Assembly: GCA_948517135.1 (NCBI GenBank) | Contig: CAORJJ010000013.1 | Coordinates: forward strand, 1-35,710 | DNA: 35,710 nt | From: an uncultured Clostridia bacterium | GTDB lineage: Bacteria > Bacillota > Clostridia > TANB77 > CAG-508 | Direction of reading: 5' to 3' | Shown here: one piece after another, positions 25,742 to 33,471 of the stretch | Position numbering within the stretch: position 1 is the stretch's first letter | Layout of the letters: each line of letters starts with the position of its first letter | Made by a program: the position numbers and the translations under genes | Notes under the pieces: model-generated | The model's database searches: none | Told to the model about the DNA's origin: nothing | What the model saw: only the letters and a program-made list of their open reading frames with translations

Positions 25742-28381
25742 TTGAAAAAAGTAATAAGTAAAATATTAATAATTTTTATATTAATAATTTTATTATTTGA
25801 ATTTGCATTTTCAAATAGTCTTATTTCCTATGCAGAAGATGATATTGCATTACCTGCTGAGCAATTAGAACAAATAGCTAGTTTAGGAAGTGGGCTCGTA
25901 TCTATAATTTTATGGATACCTAAATTTATAGTAACAGGTGTAACTGCGCTTATAAACAAAACTACTAGTCTTATTGCTAAAATGGAAAATGATAATGATA
26001 ATGATCCTGGAACAATTACTCCATATAAAATCTTTTTTGGAAAATACGATCTTTTAAGTGTAAATATGTTTGAAGAAACAGAGAAAGATGGATTTGTTAA
26101 AGAATTTAGAAGTTCAATTTCAACATGGTATTATGTAGTAAGATTAATTTCAGTTGCATTATTACTTGTAATATTAGTATATGTTGGAATTAGAATGGCA
26201 CTTGCCTCTGTTGCTGATGATAAAGCTAAATACAAGAAGATGTTATTTGATTGGGTTGTAGGATTAGCACTAATTTTTGTTATACACTATATAGCAATAT
26301 TTACAGTTTATTGTAATGATGCAATAGTTCATGCAATTGAGGTGGCATATGAATCAGAAAAAGATACAGCAGAGGGAATGATAGATGAAATTTTTATGAA
26401 ATCACTTGTTGGGCTTGGAATAATTGCAGATGCAGCGATGATAGTTTATATTGGAATTGTTTTTCAAACAATATTCTATCTAATTGCATATATTAATCGT
26501 ATGTTAAAAGTAGGATTCTTATTAGTAATTTCTCCTTTAATAACTGTAACTTATGCAATAGATAAGATGGGAGATGGAAAAGCACAAGCTTTAGGTAATT
26601 GGTTAAAAGAATATATATATACTATTTTGATTCAACCATTTCATTGTATAATTTATTTTACTTTTGTTAGTACAGCATTTAAACTAGTTGTAAAACAGGC
26701 AGAAGCAGATTATAGTTATAATGCATTATCAGCAGGAATTTTAGCGATTCTTTGTATAAAATTTATTAATGATGCTGAAAAAATAGTAAAGAAAATTTTT
26801 GGAATACAAGATGGTGAGAGCAAAACAGCATTAGCAGCAGGAGCTGTAATGGGTATTGCTATGGCAAAGAATGCTACTAAAATAGCAACAGGAATAAAAG
26901 GTGGAGCAATAGGTGTAAAAGCTGTTGGATCAAAATTTAAAAGTAATTTTATTAAAGATGCTCCTAAGTTACAACAAATAGCAGGTAATAAAGGTGTAGG
27001 AAAATATATAGGAAAAGCAATAGGTGGTACATCAAATGCACTAAATAAATTTGATGAATTTAACGCTAAAAGAAAAGAAAATTTTAATAATAGTTTTATA
27101 GGTAAAAAAATAAATGGAGCCAAGACTAAATATGGAAAATTTAGGAATTCTAAAGGTGGTCATGTAGCTGATATGCTTGGAAGAAAAGCATTAAGCACAA
27201 GTGCAGCTATAATGGGATTTGCAGCTACATATGCTACTGGAGATACTGATGCATTGTCTGCAATTGGATATGGAGCTGCAGCAGGAAGAGGAACAAATGA
27301 ACTTTTCAGTAGTTCTTCTGAACGAAATAAAGGTGAAGGTATTACAAATGCAAATGAAGCAACAGAATTAATGCATCAAGCAATAGAAAAAGAAGCTGAA
27401 AATGCAAATGAAGAGCTTGAAGAAGCAAAAGAACAACTTGAAGATGCTGAACAATCATATAAAGATGCAGAACCAGCATTAAATCATTATAAACGTGCTG
27501 AAGCACTTGATGCTAAAGCAGATAAATTAAGTAATGAAGTTACAAATGATCAAAGAGCATTAAAAGGATTAAAACCAGGGTCTCCTAAATATCAAAAAGC
27601 TATGAAAAATATAAAGCCAAAAGAAGATAAAATTAAAAAACTTCGTGAGCAAGCAGAACAAGCTAGAAAAATGGGAGAAAAATTAGATAAAACAGGCGAA
27701 GTAACTGAAAAAATTAGTTCTGGAATGAAGACAAAAGATATAGAGGATGCATATAAAAAGAATATTAGTGATAAAGTAGATAACTTGAAGACTAAAGATA
27801 GTAATTCTAGAAAGTTAGACAGACAATTAAGAGAATTTTATTCTGCTGAAGCTACTAAAGCAAGACATGAATCAATGAGACATAGCGTAACAGATCAAAC
27901 AATAAAAGATAAAGCTAAAGATATAGAAAAATTAATTCAAAAAATGATAGCAAAACGTAATGAGATAGCAAATTCTGGAAATGATAATGCAAATAATGAT
28001 GAAATGGTATCATATGAAGATATGCAGAATGGAAAAAGAATGGCATCTTTACTTCAAGCTAATATTGAAAAAGATTTTATAGAGCATTCTGGAGTATCTT
28101 CAGAAGATTTATTACAAATGTCAGGAGGAGCATTCCTTTCAACTGATTATGGAAAGGGAGAAGCTGACAAAGAACTTGTTTCTGAAATGCATGAAATGGA
28201 ACAACAATTAGAAAAATTGGTATTAGAACAGCAAATAAATTATCGTATGAGAGGTATTGATAAAGCTGCTGAAGTAGATTCTGCAATGGGAGGATATTCA
28301 GATAAGTTTGATTCTGAAATTTTAGATGGTGCACTTGCTAATGCGTCATATAGAAGGGGATTAGAAGATAAACAAAACTAA
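25742..28381 (+). CDS. VirB6/TrbL-like protein with long helical C-terminal extension, second copy
   Basis: The 879-residue product starts with TTG, preceded by TGGAGGAAAATAAGA. It has a signal peptide (cleaved after ISYA), a core at about 127-355 with STWYYVVR, GIRMALASVADDKAKYKKML and GDGKAQALGNWLKEY then QPFHCIIY, and an extension of about 520 residues. The extension has a Gly/Lys-rich linker, a Gly/Ala-rich hydrophobic stretch near 480-520, and a strongly coiled-coil region (about 540-680) full of Glu/Ala/Lys heptads. The core closely follows the gene at 22907, but the extensions have drifted apart. In T4SS a VirB6 protein lines the substrate path; two long copies side by side suggest a hetero-oligomeric channel. 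Confidence 0.85.
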   Translation: MKKVISKILIIFILIILLFEFAFSNSLISYAEDDIALPAEQLEQIASLGSGLVSIILWIPKFIVTGVTALINKTTSLIAKMENDNDNDPGTITPYKIFFGKYDLLSVNMFEETEKDGFVKEFRSSISTWYYVVRLISVALLLVILVYVGIRMALASVADDKAKYKKMLFDWVVGLALIFVIHYIAIFTVYCNDAIVHAIEVAYESEKDTAEGMIDEIFMKSLVGLGIIADAAMIVYIGIVFQTIFYLIAYINRMLKVGFLLVISPLITVTYAIDKMGDGKAQALGNWLKEYIYTILIQPFHCIIYFTFVSTAFKLVVKQAEADYSYNALSAGILAILCIKFINDAEKIVKKIFGIQDGESKTALAAGAVMGIAMAKNATKIATGIKGGAIGVKAVGSKFKSNFIKDAPKLQQIAGNKGVGKYIGKAIGGTSNALNKFDEFNAKRKENFNNSFIGKKINGAKTKYGKFRNSKGGHVADMLGRKALSTSAAIMGFAATYATGDTDALSAIGYGAAAGRGTNELFSSSSERNKGEGITNANEATELMHQAIEKEAENANEELEEAKEQLEDAEQSYKDAEPALNHYKRAEALDAKADKLSNEVTNDQRALKGLKPGSPKYQKAMKNIKPKEDKIKKLREQAEQARKMGEKLDKTGEVTEKISSGMKTKDIEDAYKKNISDKVDNLKTKDSNSRKLDRQLREFYSAEATKARHESMRHSVTDQTIKDKAKDIEKLIQKMIAKRNEIANSGNDNANNDEMVSYEDMQNGKRMASLLQANIEKDFIEHSGVSSEDLLQMSGGAFLSTDYGKGEADKELVSEMHEMEQQLEKLVLEQQINYRMRGIDKAAEVDSAMGGYSDKFDSEILDGALANASYRRGLEDKQN

Positions 28382-28396
28382 CAAAGGAGAATAATT

Positions 28397-28915
28397 ATGA
28401 AAATTAAAGGTGAAAACAAAATACCAGTAATAATAGCAATAGGCGTTATAATTGTGATAGTATTAGTTGTAAAAGATTTTAAAGATCGAGATCAATCTAC
28501 AAATTATAGTAACTTAACTTCTGAAGAAATAACAGCAGCTGTAAACAATGAAATTGAAACAATGGAAATAAATACTTTATCTACAATGGATGAAAGAGAT
28601 AGAATTGAGCATTATGTTTCTTCATTTGCAGATGCTATCGAAGAAGAAGATTATGAAAAAGCATACTCTATGCTATACGATGATTTTAAGAAAAATTATT
28701 TTCCTAATTTGAGTAGTTTTGAAGAATATGCAAAAAATAAACTTCCAAAAGTTGTTTCTTTTGAACATACAAACTTTGAAAGAAATGGTGATTATTATAT
28801 TTTATGGATAACAATGTCTGATCCTCTTAGTGGAAAAGGTTCAGAAAGAAAAATGAATTTTGTTGTTAAAGAAAATGATCTAAATGATTTTGTTATATCA
28901 TTTTCAGTTATATAA
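28397..28915 (+). CDS. Single-pass membrane protein with NTF2-like domain (VirB8-like, short)
   Basis: The 172-residue product has an N-terminal membrane helix (about 9-27), a Ser/Thr/Glu-rich linker, and an exported alpha+beta domain (about 68-172). That domain starts with helices carrying EEDYEKAYSMLYDDFKKNYF and then has a curved sheet, the look of NTF2-like folds. VirB8 and TcpC, which link the inner-membrane complex to the outer parts of T4SS, have this layout. AAGGAG precedes the ATG. The next gene has a related domain. The fold is inferred from the pattern, so a model or profile search would be decisive. Confidence 0.7.
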   Translation: MKIKGENKIPVIIAIGVIIVIVLVVKDFKDRDQSTNYSNLTSEEITAAVNNEIETMEINTLSTMDERDRIEHYVSSFADAIEEEDYEKAYSMLYDDFKKNYFPNLSSFEEYAKNKLPKVVSFEHTNFERNGDYYILWITMSDPLSGKGSERKMNFVVKENDLNDFVISFSVI

Positions 28916-28932
28916 GAAAGGGAGTTTTGCAT

Positions 28933-29898
28933 ATGACATATACAGATTTTAGATTAAAAATTAGACGTTGGTTTAGAAAGTATTCAAAATTAGTATTAGT
29001 TTTGTTTTTAGGATGGTTTACAATATTTATTATAAATTATTATATGAATCATCAAACAGTTAAACCTGAGCCTGAGACAACATATGAAATGCATACATCA
29101 GTTATAGATACAAAGTCAACTGTTCCAGTATCTATTCAAGATACAATTGAAAAGATGATAAGTGAATATGTTGGATATTGTAATGAAGGAAATTTTCAAA
29201 AAGCATTTAATATGTTATCAGAAGATTGTCAGAAATATGAATATGATAATAATGTTGTAAATTTTATGCAACATGTATATACAAAAATGCCAACGAAAAG
29301 GCATCACGCAGTTCAAAATTATTCAAATACAGAATATGATGGAAAAAAACTATATATTTATGAAATTAAGTATACAGATGATTTATTAGCAACTGGGCTA
29401 ACAAATGCTACATATGCATTTACTTCTGAAAAAATGGTATTTTACAATGAAAATGACGAGGTTAAAATGAATGTTGGTGATTATGTATATCATTCAGACA
29501 TTAAGAAAATCTCAGAAAATGAATATTTGAAAATAGATGTTATAGATAAAATAGCAAATTATAGTTCTGAAACTTATCAAGTTAAATTTTCAAATAGATC
29601 AAATTATACAGTTGTAATAGCTGATGGTGTGGAAACTGATGAAATTAATTTAGTATTACCTAATGAAACAAGACAAAGAGGTTCTACTTTTGATATTGTC
29701 TTAAATCCACAAGAATCTCAAACATATACATTTGAATTTCCTAAATTTATGGATGATGGAGATATATCACAAAGTTTATTATTTTCATCAATAAGAGTTA
29801 TGGAACAGTATTCAGGAACAGATGAGATTGCTAAAGAAGTGATTCAATCTGAAATTGATAATGCTATTTCAAAATTCAGTATGACAGTTGGACTATAA
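28933..29898 (+). CDS. Single-pass membrane protein with NTF2-like and C-terminal beta domain (VirB8/TcpC-like)
   Basis: I place the start at ATG 28933, 8 bases after GGGAG; a TTG at 28927 is too close to that site. The 321-residue product has a membrane helix (about 20-38), an NTF2-like domain (about 65-180) whose EGNFQKAFNMLSEDCQKY helix pair parallels the preceding gene, and a C-terminal beta-rich domain (about 185-300) with strand patterns such as YQVKFSNRSNYTVVI. Two-domain exported parts are typical of TcpC-type VirB8 proteins. It is the last gene of the machine operon, followed by a terminator. Confidence 0.7.
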   Translation: MTYTDFRLKIRRWFRKYSKLVLVLFLGWFTIFIINYYMNHQTVKPEPETTYEMHTSVIDTKSTVPVSIQDTIEKMISEYVGYCNEGNFQKAFNMLSEDCQKYEYDNNVVNFMQHVYTKMPTKRHHAVQNYSNTEYDGKKLYIYEIKYTDDLLATGLTNATYAFTSEKMVFYNENDEVKMNVGDYVYHSDIKKISENEYLKIDVIDKIANYSSETYQVKFSNRSNYTVVIADGVETDEINLVLPNETRQRGSTFDIVLNPQESQTYTFEFPKFMDDGDISQSLLFSSIRVMEQYSGTDEIAKEVIQSEIDNAISKFSMTVGL

Positions 29899-29913
29899 TA
29901 AAATACAAAAAAG

Positions 29914-29944
29914 AAATTCTAGTTCTTTAACTAGAATTTTTTTT
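29914..29944 (+). terminator. Intrinsic terminator of the T4SS operon
   Basis: AAATTCTAGTT (29914-29924) pairs with AACTAGAATTT (29929-29939) over 11 bp with a 4-base loop; eight T in a row follow from 29937 to 29944. It ends the operon that began at 10392. Confidence 0.85.
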
Positions 29945-29954
29945 ATGTTATAAT
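29926..29954 (+). promoter_or_regulatory. Extended -10 promoter of the ABC ATPase gene
   Basis: TGTTATAAT (29946-29954) is a full extended -10 element. The -35 position (29926-29931, TTTAAC) is poor and lies within the terminator hairpin just upstream, so the promoter probably relies on the extended -10. Transcription would start near 29961, which rules out the TTG at 29959 as the start codon and supports ATG 29980. Confidence 0.65.
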
Positions 29955-29979
29955 ACTTTTGGAAAAAGGAGATGAACAG

Positions 29980-30681
29980 ATGTCTTATATAGAATTCAAA
30001 AATGTAGAAAAAGAATATAAAATGGGAGAAGTTATAATAAAAGCTCTTAACAATACAAATTTTTCAATAGAAAAAGGAGAATTAGTAGTAATAGTAGGGC
30101 CAAGTGGAGCAGGAAAAACAACATCATTAAATATTCTTGGAGGAATGGATACAGCATCTTCTGGTGAAGTTGTTGTTGATGGGAAAAGAATTGATAAATT
30201 AAAAAATAAAGATTTAATAAAATATAGAAGAGAAGATATAGGGTTTGTTTTTCAATTTTATAATTTAGTTCAAAACTTAACTGCTGTTGAGAATGTAGAA
30301 CTTGCTACACAGATTTGCAAAGATTCTTTAGATCCTAAAGAAGTTCTAGAAAAGGTTGGATTAAAAGACAGAATGAAAAATTTTCCATCTCAACTTTCAG
30401 GAGGAGAGCAACAAAGAGTTGCTATTAGTAGAGCAATAGCTAAAAATCCAAAGTTGTTGTTGTGTGATGAACCAACAGGTGCTCTTGATTATAATACAGG
30501 AAAACAAATTTTAAAATTATTGCAAGATACATGTAGAAAAGAAAACATGACAGTAATTATAATAACTCATAATACTGCAATAGCGCCTATGGCTGATAAA
30601 GTGATTTATTTTAAAAATGGTACTGCGGAGAATATAAAAATAAATGAAAATCCAATGCCAATTGAAAATATTGAATGGTAG
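29980..30681 (+). CDS. ABC transporter ATP-binding protein, LolD/MacB type
   Basis: The 233-residue product is a complete ABC nucleotide-binding subunit. It has Walker A GPSGAGKT (40-47), a Q-loop in FVFQFYNLVQNLTAVENV, the signature LSGGEQQRVAISRA (from 139), Walker B LLLCDEPTGALD (D163, E164) and the H-loop ITHN. The GAGKTTSLNILGGMD string fits the MacB/LolD/FtsE-like group that works with FtsX-fold permeases to move lipoproteins, peptides or to drive mechanical work. No permease gene lies next to it. AAGGAG lies 8 bases before the ATG. The stop codon is inside a terminator stem, so it is monocistronic and its partner must be encoded elsewhere. Confidence 0.92.
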   Translation: MSYIEFKNVEKEYKMGEVIIKALNNTNFSIEKGELVVIVGPSGAGKTTSLNILGGMDTASSGEVVVDGKRIDKLKNKDLIKYRREDIGFVFQFYNLVQNLTAVENVELATQICKDSLDPKEVLEKVGLKDRMKNFPSQLSGGEQQRVAISRAIAKNPKLLLCDEPTGALDYNTGKQILKLLQDTCRKENMTVIIITHNTAIAPMADKVIYFKNGTAENIKINENPMPIENIEW

Positions 30682-30716
30682 GAATGATTTATAAGTCATC
30701 CCTACCATTCTTTTTT
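30673..30716 (+). terminator. Terminator overlapping the end of the ABC gene and the tail of the opposing gene
   Basis: GAATGGTAGG (30673-30682) pairs perfectly with CCTACCATTC (30701-30710). After one mismatch, ATGA and TCAT extend the stem, and TTTTTT follows at 30711-30716. The left arm contains the last two codons and the stop of the ABC gene. The right arm lies within the coding end of the small gene on the other strand. Confidence 0.85.
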
Positions 30717-30883
30717 GATTCTTTTTGTTTTTTCTTTTCTTCTTTTCTCATTTTAGCTAATTCATAAATGAAACCACCTTCACGGAATACTCCTGAGCTT
30801 TTTCCCCAAAATGCAAAGAAACCAATCACGACAATTAAACCAATAACAATATTGACTACAACTTTTATCCAAAATTCATTCAT
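30689..30883 (-). CDS. Small single-pass membrane protein with basic tail, unknown function
   Basis: The 64-residue product has one membrane helix (about 5-25) and a very basic cytoplasmic tail with repeated Lys/Glu (RKEEKKKQKESKK). I do not recognise it. It is supported by an AGAAAGG ribosome site 9 bases upstream of the ATG and by a good promoter on the same strand (30923-30951). It converges on the ABC ATPase gene, and its last codons overlap that gene's terminator. It could be a small accessory subunit; nothing in the sequence says of what. Confidence 0.65.
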   Translation of the reverse strand: MNEFWIKVVVNIVIGLIVVIGFFAFWGKSSGVFREGGFIYELAKMRKEEKKKQKESKKNGRDDL

Positions 30884-30922
30884 ATATTAAAACCTTTCTT
30901 TTCTCTTTAAATCTATAACTTA

Positions 30923-30951
30923 ATTATATTATTAATTGCTATAAAAATCAA
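30923..30951 (-). promoter_or_regulatory. Sigma-A promoter of the small minus-strand gene
   Basis: Read on the minus strand, TTGATT (30946-30951) and TATAAT (30923-30928) are 17 bases apart. The 5' leader to the ATG at 30883 would be about 33 bases. It is divergent from the promoter at 31009; the 212-base gap 30884-31095 holds both and nothing else that I can see. Confidence 0.75.
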
Positions 30952-31008
30952 TATACTGAGTTCTAAATTAATGTAACCAAAATGTAATTCAATTTCCAGA
31001 AAAAACTA

Positions 31009-31037
31009 TTGATATGGATTTTTAAATAATATACAAT
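31009..31037 (+). promoter_or_regulatory. Sigma-A promoter of the glucosaminidase operon
   Basis: TTGATA (31009-31014) and TACAAT (31032-31037) are 17 bases apart. The start point would be near 31044, followed by an AAAGGAGG ribosome site before ATG 31096. Confidence 0.7.
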
Positions 31038-31095
31038 AATGTTGAATAAATAAAATAGGCAAATTATATTATTTTTTAGAAAGGAGGAAGCAAAT

Positions 31096-32421
31096 ATGAA
31101 TCAATTTAATAAACCAAATTCTGATAAATCGCTTTCTGACCTTTTTAAAGAAGTTCAAGATATAAGATATGGTAGAGCAGAAGCTCAGACAAAAGAGCAA
31201 AAAAATCCTAGAGCTGATGTTAAGTTTAATAAAATCCATGTTATAGATAAAAAATTTAATATGTTTGGAGCTATAATTGGAATTTTATTTATAATAATGT
31301 TTTTTACATTAGTAAATAGTAGTTACATATTTGCCAATTCAGAAGAAGAAAAAGTTGCTATTGCACAATATGAACAAAATCAATATCCAATAGAAATTAT
31401 GGATGTATTATCAAATAATATTAGTTCATCAACTAAAAAAGAAATAATCACATCAGAAGAAGAAATACCATTTGAAACATCATATGTTGAAAATTCACAG
31501 TTACCTTTAAATGAAGAGAAGGTTATTCAAGAAGGTAGTGTTGGTTATTTTGATAAAACAGTTATTAAAACATTTGAAAATGATGAATTGCTTGCTGAAA
31601 ATGTAATTAGTGAAATTGTAAAAAGAGATCCTGTAACAAAAATAATTGAAGTTGGGACATCAGAATTTTTATTTGATAGACAAGCTCACATTGGTGATAC
31701 ATTATATACTTCAGATATGGTTACAATGTACAATGGAGCAAATGAAGAATCAGATATTTTATGTATGATATATCCATATATTGATATAAAAATTCTTTCT
31801 GAAAAAAATGGATGGAGTTGTATAAATGTTGATGGAATTGAAGGTTATATAAAAAATGATTATATAACATCAGTTGCTCTATATCCAGAAGTTGTGGAAT
31901 TATGCAGAAAACAAAGAATTTTAGTTAAAGTAAATAGTGCAATGGATGTAAATAAACCTAGTGGATTAACAAGGGAAGATTTTGTAAAAGTTTTATCTAA
32001 TCACAGAGAAGATAAAGAACATATAATTGAACAATGTGCAGAATTTTTCTATGAAGCAGAACAAAACTATAATATTAATGGATTATTTTTAGCATCAATT
32101 GGTATACATGAAAGCAATTGGGGAATGTCTAATATATCAAAACAAAAAAATAACTTGTTTGGATATGGCTCTTATGATTCAACTCCATTTTCATCATCAT
32201 ATAATTTTGAAAGCTATCAATATGGTATAGATCTTGTTGCAAAAGTATTAGCTAAATATTATTTGAATGAACCTGGTACAGCAATATTTGATAATGAAGT
32301 TGCAGTAGGAAGTTATTATAATGGACCTACAATTGCTGGTGTAAATGTTAGATATGCTAGTGATACAAATTGGTCAAATAGGGTATATTCTATAATGGAA
32401 TCACTATATAGAGAATTATAA
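31096..32421 (+). CDS. Membrane-anchored SH3-domain / GH73 glucosaminidase (peptidoglycan hydrolase)
   Basis: The 441-residue product has a cytoplasmic tail of about 54 residues, a membrane helix (about 55-78), an acidic linker, an SH3b-like wall-binding domain (about 200-257, ending GIEGYIKNDYI) and a C-terminal GH73-type N-acetylglucosaminidase domain (about 310-441). The likely catalytic glutamate is E339 in IGIHESNWG, followed by the NNLFGYG motif typical of LytG-like enzymes. Such enzymes cut the glycan chain of peptidoglycan. Near a T4SS, an enzyme like this could do the VirB1 job of opening the wall for the machine; since it has its own promoter beyond two other genes, that link is inference. 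AAAGGAGG precedes the ATG. Confidence 0.85.
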   Translation: MNQFNKPNSDKSLSDLFKEVQDIRYGRAEAQTKEQKNPRADVKFNKIHVIDKKFNMFGAIIGILFIIMFFTLVNSSYIFANSEEEKVAIAQYEQNQYPIEIMDVLSNNISSSTKKEIITSEEEIPFETSYVENSQLPLNEEKVIQEGSVGYFDKTVIKTFENDELLAENVISEIVKRDPVTKIIEVGTSEFLFDRQAHIGDTLYTSDMVTMYNGANEESDILCMIYPYIDIKILSEKNGWSCINVDGIEGYIKNDYITSVALYPEVVELCRKQRILVKVNSAMDVNKPSGLTREDFVKVLSNHREDKEHIIEQCAEFFYEAEQNYNINGLFLASIGIHESNWGMSNISKQKNNLFGYGSYDSTPFSSSYNFESYQYGIDLVAKVLAKYYLNEPGTAIFDNEVAVGSYYNGPTIAGVNVRYASDTNWSNRVYSIMESLYREL

Positions 32422-32422
32422 A

Positions 32423-33271
32423 ATGAAAAGGAATGAAAAAAATTTGAAGAAAAAATCAATTGATATCAAACTAATTATTTTAATTGATATAATATTGCTT
32501 ATTGCAGTTTTCTTTGCATATAAGAACATTTATACAGTTGAAACAAGAAAAACTATTTATGCAGAAGCTTCAGAGAAATTTGTTGAAGAAAATAAACAAC
32601 CTGTTTTTAAGATAGGAAAGATTATTTTGTATAGTAGTGCAAATGCAATTGATAATAGTGATGGACAATTAAAGGATATTGATATTAGTCAGTTTACTGA
32701 TTTGCAAGTATATATTGATAATACCAAAAAAAGTCCTGAAATTACAGCAGAGAATACAATAAATGAGATGTATATTGATAATATAAAATTTTCAATAAAA
32801 TCAAATAATGGTACAAAATCTTTTAATTATAAAAATCCATTTGATTTTGGAAAATTTATTCAGTTAGATAACTATAGAGATGATGGTATCTTATTTCAAA
32901 TTTCTAATACAAATGAAGAAGATGCATTAGTGAACTATAATGATAATGTATTTTTTACAGATTGTTCAAATCCAATTTCACTTGGATTTGTTAATAAAGA
33001 TTTGCTAACTGGTTGTGAAGTAAATAGCACAAATGGCTCAATCACTTTTGATGGAAGCATTTTAAGGAGTGCTAATATACAGTTAGAAGATATAAATCCA
33101 TCAATATCATTTACAATTCATTTAACTAATAATTATAATGAAAAATTTACATGTAATGTAGATGTTGATGTGGATTTATCAGCATCAGATGGTGGTATTT
33201 ATAATGGTTATATTATGAAAGTTATAAATTGTGAAGAGGATAAATATAATTTTTTAAAAGTTTCAGATTAA
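32423..33271 (+). CDS. Exported single-anchor protein, unknown family
   Basis: I do not recognise this 282-residue protein. It has a basic N-terminus, one membrane helix (about 17-35) and an exported beta-strand-rich part with many Asn/Asp/Ile. A possible signal peptidase site is TIYA before EAS, in which case it would be released. Two cysteines lie close together (DCSNPIS and TGCEVN) and two more near the C-terminus. The ATG follows the glucosaminidase stop after one base, without a separate strong ribosome site, so the two are coupled. A terminator follows. The shape suggests an extracellular beta-sandwich partner or wall protein. Confidence 0.8.
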   Translation: MKRNEKNLKKKSIDIKLIILIDIILLIAVFFAYKNIYTVETRKTIYAEASEKFVEENKQPVFKIGKIILYSSANAIDNSDGQLKDIDISQFTDLQVYIDNTKKSPEITAENTINEMYIDNIKFSIKSNNGTKSFNYKNPFDFGKFIQLDNYRDDGILFQISNTNEEDALVNYNDNVFFTDCSNPISLGFVNKDLLTGCEVNSTNGSITFDGSILRSANIQLEDINPSISFTIHLTNNYNEKFTCNVDVDVDLSASDGGIYNGYIMKVINCEEDKYNFLKVSD

Positions 33272-33276
33272 TATGG

Positions 33277-33313
33277 AAAAAAGTGGGTAAGTATTGATTC
33301 TACTCACTTTTTT
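33277..33313 (+). terminator. Intrinsic terminator after the glucosaminidase operon
   Basis: AAAAAAGTGGGTA (33277-33289) pairs with TACTCACTTTTTT (33301-33313), with one G-T wobble and an 11-base loop. The remaining gap to 33471 is AT-rich; I see no convincing sigma-A promoter in it, although the next gene has an AAGGGAG ribosome site. Confidence 0.75.
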
Positions 33314-33471
33314 ACATTTTATAATTGTAATAAAAATGATAAAATTGCTAAAATGCCTATTACGTAACATAATGTATAAAAATGTGAAAAAATTGTTATA
33401 CCCAAAGTCATATAAAAGTAGTATATTGAAATTAGTTTAATGAAAAATTTAGGCTAAGGGAGTGATTAATT

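Noticed and set aside
7581..29898. Complete integrative conjugative element
   Set aside because: No integrase, relaxase, coupling protein or flanking direct repeats are visible; mobility cannot be claimed from this window.
29959..29979. TTG start of the ABC ATPase at 29959
   Set aside because: It coincides with the predicted transcription start; AAGGAG fits ATG 29980.
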